Positions 32,999 to 40,726 of a stretch of DNA of 40,726 nt are shown here, in pieces. The translations under genes were made by a program, and so were the position numbers. The first letter of the stretch is position 1; the number at the start of each line of letters is the position of its first letter. The notes beneath the pieces are model-generated. The model was not told the origin of the DNA, did not search any database, and saw nothing but the letters and a program-made list of their open reading frames with translations. The stretch is from Actinomycetes bacterium (lineage in GTDB: Bacteria; Actinomycetota; Acidimicrobiia; Acidimicrobiales; Acidimicrobiaceae): the NCBI GenBank assembly GCA_021810525.1, contig JAJZIP010000008.1, positions 1 to 40,726 on the forward strand. The letters run 5' to 3'.

Positions 32999-35356
32999 TC
33001 AAGTCTTGTTGTACGGTTTGAGCGTCAACTCTACTCTAGGAAGGCTCGCAAGCATCTGATATGGATCTGACCTCAGATCGAAATTTGGATTGTAGTAGGG
33101 ATCATTCGTGATCTCTGACCGCCACATCGTTGCGCAATAGCTCGCTTCTCCTGCTGCGCGCAGTTTCTTCAACTCATCCTCGTGGTCGATTCCCCGGCTC
33201 TTCGACTCGTGGTGGATCAGCCTGGAGTGAGGAGTCCAGGCGATCTTGTAATTTGCGGCCCGCAGTCTCAAGCAGAGATCGACATCGTTGAACGATACTG
33301 GAAGCCGTTCTTCGTTCATTCCGCCTACAAGTTCGTAAAGCTCGCGCTTTATAAGCAGGCACGCCGCTGTTACTGCTGACAGCTCCTGGGGCATCAGGTT
33401 TCTCGAGCAGTAGCCAGGGTCGTCGGGTGCATCCCCCACACCGATGTGTGCTGCAATTCCTCCGATGCCAAGTGTGACGCCGGCATGTTGAATTGTTCGG
33501 TCCGGATAAAGGAGAAGGGAGCCGGCTGCAGCGAAACCCGGGAGTGAAACGAGCGAGACGAGTTCGCTGAGCCAATCCTCGTCGATGATCTCGGTGTCGT
33601 TGTTGAGAAGGCAGATCAGCTCGCTGTCAAGCTGGCCTATCAGCCAGTTGTGCATTCCCGAGTAGTTGAATGGTTTGTCGTAGCTGTGTATCTCGGCTTT
33701 GTGGAAATACTCCAGCTCTTTGAACAATGCAAGGGTTCTAGCCTCGGTTGACTGGTTGTCTATTATGTGAAGCTTGAGATTGGGATATTTGGTGAAGTTG
33801 ACGAGGGAGTTGACGCATCTCTCTAGAACTTCGGGAGCATCGCGGGTGGGTATGACTATCGCGACCTCCGGCACAGGCTCGGGTACAGGGAAGCGTACCC
33901 GTCCAAAACGGTTCCCTGTGTCGCTCTCGAGTACCGCACCTGGGCTCCATGAACTGAGGAAGTCTTCCCGCGCCTTGCGAGACGTTGGACGATCATCGGA
34001 AATCCCACAATACCCAAGTTTGATGGAGTCTCCCGAGAGCCGCCTGTGGTAGAGGATGCGAGGGACATGCCCAATGCTGCTTTCATCAATCTTGAGGGCA
34101 CTTCGAAGAAGGAGATCGTAGGAATATGAGCTGCCCACCTCGCTGCGAAGCATAACGCTTCTCGCCAGTGCGCTGCTCACCATTACGAGATGTCCGACAT
34201 AGTTACAGGTGGTGAGGAGGAGAAGATTCCAATCAGGTTTGAAGCGAGGGCACGTGTACTTCTGCTCTGAATCTATGCTGTCCTCGTCAGAGTAGATCAG
34301 CTCAGAAATTGGTGCTTCATTGATCTTTTCGACCAGCCAGAACAGCGCGTCTCGATTGAGAAGGTCCTCTTGGTCGACAAAGACGACATAGCCCCCTTGG
34401 CTTGCGGATATACCCTTGTTGAGTGCGTTCGCCATGTTGCCGTGGTCACGTTCCAAGATCACTCTGATCCGCTGGTCAAGCTGGCAGAGTTGTCTAAGAT
34501 AGGTCAAGATTCTGTCGGATTTTGACCCGGCATCACAGACGATGAGCTCGAAGTTATCATAGAGCTGGTCAAGAATGGAGTGCACTGTGCCGGCTAGCAA
34601 CAGTGGATCCGCGTCGCATACGCCCAATACTACCGAGATCAAGGGCTTTAGAGAGAAGGTCGATATGAAGTAGTTGGCAAAGACCTCTTCTTTGGCCCCG
34701 ATTGAACAGTTTTTGGCAAACCAGACATCGTACTCTTCAAGTCCATAGGGCCCGTCTGGTATCTCCTCAGGAGGTTTGACTCCGGCAAGGTCGTCCTTGA
34801 GCCCGTTCAAAAGGGAGACAAAGGAGCGAGCCGTCTTCTTGAGTTTTCGCAAGGTTTCTGGGTTGGGAGCAGAGACCATGGCGACTGCTCTTTTTGCTGC
34901 ACTGGCTGTAAAGTTGCGGGAGGCGACAATTCGGTTTGAGGATTTGCACTCTGCCTCGACCCCTGAAAAAGATGCACCGGCGTCGCCAAAACTGAGTTGA
35001 ATGGAGCGATACCTGCCCGGCGCTATGAAACCGACGTACTCGTCTTTTCTCAGTTCCGAACAAAGAACCGTCTTGGTGTGGATCTGAACTGCTTCCTTTT
35101 CCTTGCCTCTCGCCTGCTTCTTGGTCGGTATCTCGGGAGGAACTCGATTCAACAGGAGTTGAGGCGTGGCGCGATACTCGAGCCGTAATGAAACGAATTT
35201 GAAGGTTACCTCCGTCCACGCCCTGAATTCATGTTCATCTTTATCGATGGAATCGGTTTCAACCAGAGCAAGACGGCTCCTGGGAGGGATGTACATGCCG
35301 TCATCTTCAGAAATCCGGTGACTCAAAAGGTCATTAATGGCTAATGAAAGTGTCAC
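32999..35356 (-). CDS. two-domain GT2-type glycosyltransferase, copy A
   Basis: A 785-residue protein with an N-terminal region of unknown fold (about 1-235) and two family 2 glycosyltransferase domains. The first (about 239-440) has ISVVLGVCDAD, FELIVCDAGS, the acidic VFVDQEDLL and YSDEDSI. The second (about 496-770) has VAIVIPTRDAPEVLERC, LLNNDTEII, IQHAGVTLGIGG and the VSFNDVDLCLRL motif typical of rhamnosyl- and O-antigen-type transferases. No transmembrane helix is evident. It probably builds a surface polysaccharide. The GTG start is weakly supported; ATG at 35296 is an alternative. It lies downstream of its paralogue on the same strand. Confidence 0.85.
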   Translation of the reverse strand: MTLSLAINDLLSHRISEDDGMYIPPRSRLALVETDSIDKDEHEFRAWTEVTFKFVSLRLEYRATPQLLLNRVPPEIPTKKQARGKEKEAVQIHTKTVLCSELRKDEYVGFIAPGRYRSIQLSFGDAGASFSGVEAECKSSNRIVASRNFTASAAKRAVAMVSAPNPETLRKLKKTARSFVSLLNGLKDDLAGVKPPEEIPDGPYGLEEYDVWFAKNCSIGAKEEVFANYFISTFSLKPLISVVLGVCDADPLLLAGTVHSILDQLYDNFELIVCDAGSKSDRILTYLRQLCQLDQRIRVILERDHGNMANALNKGISASQGGYVVFVDQEDLLNRDALFWLVEKINEAPISELIYSDEDSIDSEQKYTCPRFKPDWNLLLLTTCNYVGHLVMVSSALARSVMLRSEVGSSYSYDLLLRSALKIDESSIGHVPRILYHRRLSGDSIKLGYCGISDDRPTSRKAREDFLSSWSPGAVLESDTGNRFGRVRFPVPEPVPEVAIVIPTRDAPEVLERCVNSLVNFTKYPNLKLHIIDNQSTEARTLALFKELEYFHKAEIHSYDKPFNYSGMHNWLIGQLDSELICLLNNDTEIIDEDWLSELVSLVSLPGFAAAGSLLLYPDRTIQHAGVTLGIGGIAAHIGVGDAPDDPGYCSRNLMPQELSAVTAACLLIKRELYELVGGMNEERLPVSFNDVDLCLRLRAANYKIAWTPHSRLIHHESKSRGIDHEDELKKLRAAGEASYCATMWRSEITNDPYYNPNFDLRSDPYQMLASLPRVELTLKPYNKT

Positions 35357-35512
35357 CCGATGGCTCTTTCGTTTATCATCCCAAACGGCTCCTCATCTTC
35401 GCCATATGGCTCTTGCGCTTATTGCGATGATAGTCGATCAATGCTTCCCTGACCGGTTAGGTGAAGCACATGAATAACCAGGGAAGGTATTTGTATAGCC
35501 TTCGAGGGGAGG

Positions 35513-37753
35513 TTAAGCCAAGTCGAAATCATTCTCGAGAGAGAGATTTGGATTGTAGAACGGATCCGGCCTTATGCGTGCAAGCCACTTGGAGTTGAAG
35601 TAATCCGCTTCGCTGTTGAGCAGTTCTTGCTCGCGCGCGCTGAAATCCGTGCCTCTGGATTTCGATTCTTTGTGGATCACTCCCCCTGAGCTCGAGACAA
35701 CCACGGCCTTCCCGGTAGTTTCTCTCACGGAAAGGCAGAGATCCATATCATTGTAGCTAACTGCAAGCTTCTCATCCATTCCCTGGCAGTCCAGGTATAG
35801 CTTTGTAGGGATCAATAGGCATGCCCCCGTCACCGCCAGTACATCTCTGGGAAACGAAAGCAGCGGGTGTACGTCCTTGTCCTTATGGCCCACCAGGTGA
35901 TGGGCCATCGGCCCTTTGAGTCCGCCGGTTGCCCCAGCGTGTTGGATGGTCCCGTCGGGGTACAAGAGCTTATTGCCGACTATGCCAATGTCTGGTAGGT
36001 CGAAGAGATCAATCAACCTGGTCAGCCACATTGGGTTGGTCACCTCGGTGTCGTTGTTCAACAGTAGGGCGTAGTCACTGTTCAGCTGGGGGACGATCAT
36101 GTTGTGAATTCTTGCGAAGTTGAACGCCTCGTCAAACATGACGATGTTTGCTCGGTTGCTGGCGGAAAGCTCTTCCAGAAACGACAGAGTGGCCATGTCG
36201 TCGCTCTGGTTGTCGACTATGACGATCTCATAGTTCGGATATAGCGTCATATCAAGAATCGAATCGACTGCGGGCCTCAGCAGGTCAACCCTGTTCTTGG
36301 TAGGAATGACGATGCTCACCTTCTTTTGAGGCTTGTTCCTGGACCGCCAGGTCGCTCCAGCCGAATAAGAGGAGTCTATTATTAGGTTTGGAGCGTAACT
36401 TTCGAGGAGAAGAGTTCGTGCCGTTTGTTCGTTGTTGGATCTGTCAGCCAGCTCCTTTGAGGATTCTTTCCTGAGATGAATCGCCGGAACAGGAACGTGC
36501 ACCATGACTGGCTTGCTTTGTTGTGAAGCTTGAATTGCACAGCCGTAGATAAGACCTAGAATGCCGGAGCTTCGGATCTCCGGTGCTTGTTCGAGCAACA
36601 GGCTCAAGTTCGAAATTCTGGCCAACGCAGCCCTCGAGAGGTAGTTGCGGAATAGCAGGGTGTTGGGGCTTTTATCGGGCTTGAAATCAGACTCGCAGTA
36701 GGTTCCTTCATGTCCGAGGTGATCATGGTCAAAGTAGAGGATCTCCGTTGTCTCGGCCGAGCTGTGTTCTGCGCACCTGTCCAGGAGGTCCCTCGAGACC
36801 GTGTCTCCCGCCCGGAGGCACAGCAGGAATCCCTCTTTTCCCAGGTTAGCCAGGTGGCTGTGAAAATCCTGGTCTGACAATGTCGTCAGAGGCGATATCT
36901 GAAAAGTCCTCTCAGCCCTATCGATCAAAAAGACCGAATCGCTAGAGATCCCTGCCGAGGAAAGCGAGTTCATGGTAAGTGAAAGTAGTTCGCCCGAGTC
37001 GTCTTTTGCTGCCAGGATAGCAACTGAGAGAGGAAATCGGCTTCGGGTTTCTGGCAGCATTTGACGCGGTATCAGGGTCTCGAATCTGGTGTTTGTCCAC
37101 TGGCTGTAGCTGGGATCCTTGCCGAAGCGAAGTTGGTTGGGATCTGGATAGTTGCGCGATGCGACCTCAACAAGTGACCTGAGTGCTGTGGCCGGCGTGA
37201 GGCGATGTTGTCGCGACTGGAAGCGATACCCAAGATTTTCGTTGATAACGGAGCTGACAACCAGCCCTGGGGATCTGGTCATGCCAGCCAGGAATCGTCT
37301 CAAGACCTGGCCTCTGGTCATCGGAGCTACCCTGAACTTGACCAGTTGTATGGAGCAACTTTTTAGAGACGGGATGAGATACAGCCGTTTCTGGAGTCTC
37401 TCGCTGCTCACGGGGGCGGAAAAGACCTGGAAGCCATCTCTGCGCTTGGGAGCTGACGTGAGTGAGATTGCTATGTTCTGTTCGGCTTTGTCATCTGATG
37501 CCACGATTAGCTGGGGCAGGAAGAAGGGTCCACCTCCAGACAGGCAGAGTTCAACCAAGCCCCATCCGGCATCAATTGGATCCACCTTGATTGGGCCGCA
37601 AACGGTCCCACCTGGAAGATGATTCTCACCTTCGGCGGAAAATGAGTACTTCAGGAGTTCTAGCTCTAAGAACTTTGTAGCCAAAGGAGCAATTTGGCGC
37701 ACCAAAAAGGGTCCAGCTTTCGTGTAATGGGTCCAAATAAGGTTAGTTACCAT
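35513..37753 (-). CDS. two-domain GT2-type glycosyltransferase, copy B, with degenerate first domain
   Basis: A 746-residue paralogue of the downstream gene, 156 bases away. The C-terminal transferase domain (about 475-740) is well conserved: KVSIVIPTKNRVDLLRP, LLNNDTEVT, IQHAGATGGLKG and VSYNDMDLCLSVR, then IHKESKSRGTD. The first domain (about 240-440) is recognisable (LSVAILAAKDDSGELL, YFDHDHLG, SDFKPDKSPNTLLF) but the usual acidic nucleotide-sugar motif is eroded (LRAGDTV), so it may no longer be catalytic. The ATG has no visible ribosome-binding site. The pair likely arose by tandem duplication and acts in cell-surface glycan synthesis; the sugar is not known. Confidence 0.85.
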   Translation of the reverse strand: MVTNLIWTHYTKAGPFLVRQIAPLATKFLELELLKYSFSAEGENHLPGGTVCGPIKVDPIDAGWGLVELCLSGGGPFFLPQLIVASDDKAEQNIAISLTSAPKRRDGFQVFSAPVSSERLQKRLYLIPSLKSCSIQLVKFRVAPMTRGQVLRRFLAGMTRSPGLVVSSVINENLGYRFQSRQHRLTPATALRSLVEVASRNYPDPNQLRFGKDPSYSQWTNTRFETLIPRQMLPETRSRFPLSVAILAAKDDSGELLSLTMNSLSSAGISSDSVFLIDRAERTFQISPLTTLSDQDFHSHLANLGKEGFLLCLRAGDTVSRDLLDRCAEHSSAETTEILYFDHDHLGHEGTYCESDFKPDKSPNTLLFRNYLSRAALARISNLSLLLEQAPEIRSSGILGLIYGCAIQASQQSKPVMVHVPVPAIHLRKESSKELADRSNNEQTARTLLLESYAPNLIIDSSYSAGATWRSRNKPQKKVSIVIPTKNRVDLLRPAVDSILDMTLYPNYEIVIVDNQSDDMATLSFLEELSASNRANIVMFDEAFNFARIHNMIVPQLNSDYALLLNNDTEVTNPMWLTRLIDLFDLPDIGIVGNKLLYPDGTIQHAGATGGLKGPMAHHLVGHKDKDVHPLLSFPRDVLAVTGACLLIPTKLYLDCQGMDEKLAVSYNDMDLCLSVRETTGKAVVVSSSGGVIHKESKSRGTDFSAREQELLNSEADYFNSKWLARIRPDPFYNPNLSLENDFDLA

Positions 37754-37837
37754 ATTATTGCATGAGCCAGCTGGATTATGGCTCTAGGTTCGTGCTGGAC
37801 TATTCTGGAGAGGCGCACGTTTGAAGGGGAGTGTTGG

Positions 37838-38428
37838 GTGCGGTACCGGCTTGAAGGAAGGCGCGTCTACCTAAGACCACTTGCTGTCGACGATTTTGAG
37901 GCTTGGAGAGAGGTACGAGTTCGGTGTGGCGATTGGTTGAGGAAATGGGAGCCTCGAGCATCGGTTGGAAATTATCAGTTGTACGACAGCCGCCTGTTCG
38001 GTGCTCGCTGCGCCACTGCTGAGCGTGAGCGCGTTAGTGATACTGCGTACGGGTTTGGGCTCTTTCTTGCCGACCGATTCATCGGCGAAACCAATATATC
38101 ATCGATCCAAAGAGGACCATGCCAGACGGGGAACATCGGCTACTGGATCGACGAGGATGTTGCAGGAAATGGCTACATGCCGGAAGCAGTGGCACTGGCG
38201 CTGCGCTTCGCATTCGAGACAGTCTCGCTGCACAGGATCCAGATCTCTATAATTCCCAGGAACTTTGCATCCCGGCGGGTTCCAGAAAAGCTGAAGCTTC
38301 GCTTGGAGGGCATTTCTCTTAAGTTCCTCGAAATCAACGGGATTTGGGAGGACCATGTCCATTACGCAGTCACCCAAGAGGAATGGATTCGGCTGAAGCC
38401 GGAGTACAGGAGCCTCTATTTTTCTTAG
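37838..38428 (+). CDS. GNAT acetyltransferase, RimJ/RimL type
   Basis: A 196-residue N-acetyltransferase. Features of the RimJ/RimL group are the opening LEGRRVYLRPLAVDDFEAW, GFGLFLADRFIGETNIS, then GNIGYWIDEDVAGNGYMPEA (the acetyl-CoA-binding loop, in the form D-x-x-G-x-G-x) and LHRIQISIIPRNFASRRVPEKL. The family acetylates N-termini of ribosomal proteins or small amines. GTG at 37838 is chosen because AAGGGGAG (37824-37831) lies six bases upstream and the protein then begins as in the family; the frame itself opens 60 bases earlier. Divergent from the glycosyltransferases. Confidence 0.85.
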   Translation: MRYRLEGRRVYLRPLAVDDFEAWREVRVRCGDWLRKWEPRASVGNYQLYDSRLFGARCATAERERVSDTAYGFGLFLADRFIGETNISSIQRGPCQTGNIGYWIDEDVAGNGYMPEAVALALRFAFETVSLHRIQISIIPRNFASRRVPEKLKLRLEGISLKFLEINGIWEDHVHYAVTQEEWIRLKPEYRSLYFS

Positions 38429-38439
38429 CCAAAGATAAT

Positions 38440-38477
38440 GGCACCGCCATCCTGTTGTGGGTCAAGATAGCGGTGCC
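38440..38477. terminator. bidirectional terminator hairpin between convergent genes
   Basis: GGCACCGCCATC (38440-38451) and GATAGCGGTGCC (38466-38477) pair over 12 positions with one mismatch and a 14-base loop. It sits 11 bases after the acetyltransferase stop and 11 bases after the stop of the minus-strand TPP gene. T tracts are absent. Confidence 0.65.
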
Positions 38478-38488
38478 TGGGTAGAGAT

Positions 38489-40249
38489 CTACTTAGGTTG
38501 GCAGACTACATCCACCAGCGCAGGCTTACCGCTAGAGGAAACGTACTCTGCGGCGCGCCGTACGGCATCTTGTACAAGGTTTGGGTCAGTGATCGGCCCC
38601 TCGGCCCACCAGCTGAACGAGCGAGCAAGGGCTGCAAAGTCGGGAGCCGGTCCATCGATTTCCATGCCGATGTTCGCACGTTCCATAGGCGTCCCCCGTT
38701 GTTTTGCCAGACGCTCTTGGTGCTCCCAGTCGTTGTAGTAGGCCCTGTTGTTGAACATTACCACTAAAAGAGGGAGTTCGTACTTTGCGCCAACCCACAG
38801 GGCGCCGGCGTCGAACATCAGATCACCATCGGGCTGAAGGTCCACGACCAGCCTTCCGGTGCCCTTGTGGGCTAGAGCAACGCCTAGTGAGATGCCGATC
38901 TGTGTGGCAGTTCCAAGATGCACACCGGGATGACGGTATGGCTTGTCAAAGTCCCAAGTTCGCTTGGCCCAGTGTGCTACTGTGTTGGCGGTCAGGACCC
39001 AGTCGTAGTCCTGCACCACCTCCCATACCTCGGAAGCTAACCGGGAAGTGGATACAGGCGACATCTCCCGTTGGGCCTTGGCCTCGTTCCGCCATCTTTC
39101 CCAGGTAATGTTGTGCAACTCAGTGAGTTCAGCTTTGTATGCCTGCCGTCTAGCTGCTGCTTCGCGGTTGTCTTCACCCACGATTCGTTTGCATGCCTCG
39201 AGGAGGAGAGGAAGGGCGACAGATGTGTCTGCAGTGACCTGAACATCGACCGGTATCAGCTCTGCGTAGTCCTCGCTCCAAGACGAGAGCCCCAGATCAT
39301 TGAAGCCAAGGTCAATAATCGCGGCGTCGGAGGGTATGCGGGAAACCACTGTTCGGCTGATTGAATCGAGTTTCTGGGTGGCCTTCCCCATGTCTTTTAC
39401 ATCCATGAAGAAAAGGCAGTCAGTTTTCTCGAGAGCGCCGGTGTCGGTCGATTCAAGCGGGTGCTGATTGGGGAAAGAGAGCCTTATGCCGGTGTCTATG
39501 ACTCCGATCCCCACCAGTTCCGCAAGCTCCACAAGTTGATAGAAGGCCTGTGGATCGCGTCCCGCGTGGCCGACGATCAGAACTGGCCTTTTGGAGGAGC
39601 AGAGTTTCTCTGCAAGTGCTTCAAGGGCCGACGGGTCCGGCCCAACCGGGGAAGGTACCTTTGCCATCTTGCTCAGGCCTGAGATATCTATTGGGCTATC
39701 AAGTTTGGCTTCTTGCAAACCTGCGTCAAGTGCTATATAAACGGGGCCAGCCGGCTCGCTCACAGCAACTCGATGAGCTCTGGACATGATGCTGGGCACA
39801 GAAGCGATGCTTCTGGGTTCATGGTCCCATTTCGTGTAATTTCTTACCGCCTCGCCCTGCACGTTTGCCGAGTGGATCCAGTCGATGTTGGGCCTTCTGT
39901 GGTCGTGGACTGACGGTCCCGAACCTCCCATAATCATCACTGGGACTCGATCGATATAGGCGTAGTAGACGCCCATGGTTCCCTGCAGAAGCCCTACCAG
40001 ATCGTGGAGAATTACTGCCATCGGCTCTCCGGAGGCTTTCGCGTAGCCATGGGCGAGAGCGACGGCGATCTTTTCGTGGGGGCATTCGATCATTTCCACT
40101 TCGTTGCCGCCGTAATTGACTAGGGAATCGTGCAGCCCCCGAAATGAGGATCCGGGATTCAAAGAGACGTACTTGTACCCCAAACCGCGGACAACATCCG
40201 CCATGACATCTGATCCCCACGACTGGGACTCATAAGGAGCATGCTTCAT
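38489..40249 (-). CDS. thiamine-pyrophosphate-dependent enzyme, acetolactate synthase/benzoylformate decarboxylase-like
   Basis: A 586-residue soluble enzyme with the three-domain plan of the TPP decarboxylase/synthase family. The N-terminal pyrimidine-binding domain (about 10-180) has YVSLNPGSSFRGL and the activating Glu in IECPHEKIAVALAHGYAK. The central domain (about 205-350) includes RPVLIVGHAGRDP. The C-terminal diphosphate-binding domain (about 400-580) has GTATQIGISLGVALA and the metal motif DGDLMFDAG ending in FNN. It has no clear regulatory subunit or anabolic neighbour, so biosynthetic acetolactate synthase is unlikely; a 2-oxo acid decarboxylase or lyase is favoured. ATG with AGGAGG five bases upstream. 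Confidence 0.85.
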   Translation of the reverse strand: MKHAPYESQSWGSDVMADVVRGLGYKYVSLNPGSSFRGLHDSLVNYGGNEVEMIECPHEKIAVALAHGYAKASGEPMAVILHDLVGLLQGTMGVYYAYIDRVPVMIMGGSGPSVHDHRRPNIDWIHSANVQGEAVRNYTKWDHEPRSIASVPSIMSRAHRVAVSEPAGPVYIALDAGLQEAKLDSPIDISGLSKMAKVPSPVGPDPSALEALAEKLCSSKRPVLIVGHAGRDPQAFYQLVELAELVGIGVIDTGIRLSFPNQHPLESTDTGALEKTDCLFFMDVKDMGKATQKLDSISRTVVSRIPSDAAIIDLGFNDLGLSSWSEDYAELIPVDVQVTADTSVALPLLLEACKRIVGEDNREAAARRQAYKAELTELHNITWERWRNEAKAQREMSPVSTSRLASEVWEVVQDYDWVLTANTVAHWAKRTWDFDKPYRHPGVHLGTATQIGISLGVALAHKGTGRLVVDLQPDGDLMFDAGALWVGAKYELPLLVVMFNNRAYYNDWEHQERLAKQRGTPMERANIGMEIDGPAPDFAALARSFSWWAEGPITDPNLVQDAVRRAAEYVSSSGKPALVDVVCQPK

Positions 40250-40726
40250 CAGGCCTCCTGAGAATGTGTCGAGTCACGAACACAGTTGTGAACGGAATGG
40301 ACTATATCAAGAAATTTTGGCTGCAGCTATCAAAATGGTAATATGGTTATTTTTTCAACAGTTTCGAGCTAAATCGTGCATGAATTTGCTCGGAGAGAGC
40401 GCGGATTGCATGAACTTTTGCCGAATTGTCTAGAAATATCAGCCCATAGTGGTCAAGATTCCAAAAGCAACACTCTCGGTGGCGTAGATCCTAGAAATTG
40501 GAAATTTGTGAAAAAATTCCTGCCTTTGGGCCATGGCGAGTGAGGTTCGGTTAAAGATGCCGCCCGCTGACTGGGAATGACGATCTTGGAGCCGGCCACT
40601 ACGATCGTATAGTCGCAGGTAAATTGCGATAGAAAACATATAAGGGAATTAAGGTAATACCTCAGCGTACGGAGATGCCCTTAATGATCATCAGTTGATG
40701 GAGGTTTTTCGTCATTCATCCATGCG
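40250..40726. other. gene-free right end
   Basis: The last 477 bases hold no supported gene. The promoter of the minus-strand TPP gene should lie in about 40260-40420, which is AT-rich. Two tiny palindromes are visible, CACA-GT-TGTG (40281-40290) and AGGTA-A-TACCT (40652-40662), both too short to interpret. A 66-residue minus frame (40439-40639) has no family resemblance. Confidence 0.4.

Overview
The window looks like chromosome from an actinobacterium of moderate GC content, most plausibly an Acidimicrobiia-type lineage (inference). Supporting signs are a SigR/SigH-type ECF sigma factor, a DUF501 protein, an eno-ftsB pair, many GTG/TTG starts, and the gene order glmU-prs-rplY-pth-mfd-PPIase-mazG-eno-ftsB. 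No rRNA, tRNA, CRISPR array, insertion sequence or phage gene was recognised.

Left part (1-8.8 kb) is accessory and loosely packed. It holds the end of a beta-propeller (BNR/Ycf48-like) protein, two DUF1801 paralogues, a single-cluster ferredoxin with an Asp in place of one Cys ligand, a SigR-like sigma factor with an unusual Cys-containing tail, a DrrAB-type ABC exporter divergent from a small HTH protein that has a perfect palindrome in front of it, a decayed ClC chloride-channel gene, and a GAF-GGDEF diguanylate cyclase.

Central part (8.9-21.3 kb) is a dense, co-directional housekeeping block. It covers cell-wall precursor synthesis (glmU, lacking its acetyltransferase half), PRPP synthesis (prs), ribosomal protein L25, peptidyl-tRNA hydrolase, transcription-repair coupling factor, a lipoprotein peptidyl-prolyl isomerase, a YabN-MazG fusion, enolase, an FtsB/DivIC divisome protein and heme A synthase. 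A 32-bp perfect palindrome ends the block.

The 21.4-32.9 kb part is the most coherent metabolic module. An MFS transporter and an IclR-family regulator diverge, and a molybdenum-hydroxylase operon follows: coxS-coxL-coxM, MoxR/CoxD, VWA/CoxE, XdhC/CoxF, a MobA-like nucleotidyltransferase, CoxG, then DUF501. The large subunit carries the form II loop AYRGAGR and lacks the Cys that binds copper in true CO dehydrogenase, so the substrate is probably an organic molecule, perhaps the one imported by the MFS protein. A GGTTTGA motif recurs at the divergent promoter region and just upstream of coxS, suggesting that the IclR protein controls both.

Right part (33-40.7 kb) contains two large paralogous two-domain glycosyltransferases in tandem, a RimJ/RimL-type acetyltransferase and a thiamine-pyrophosphate enzyme of unassigned substrate. 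The last 0.5 kb has no gene I can support.
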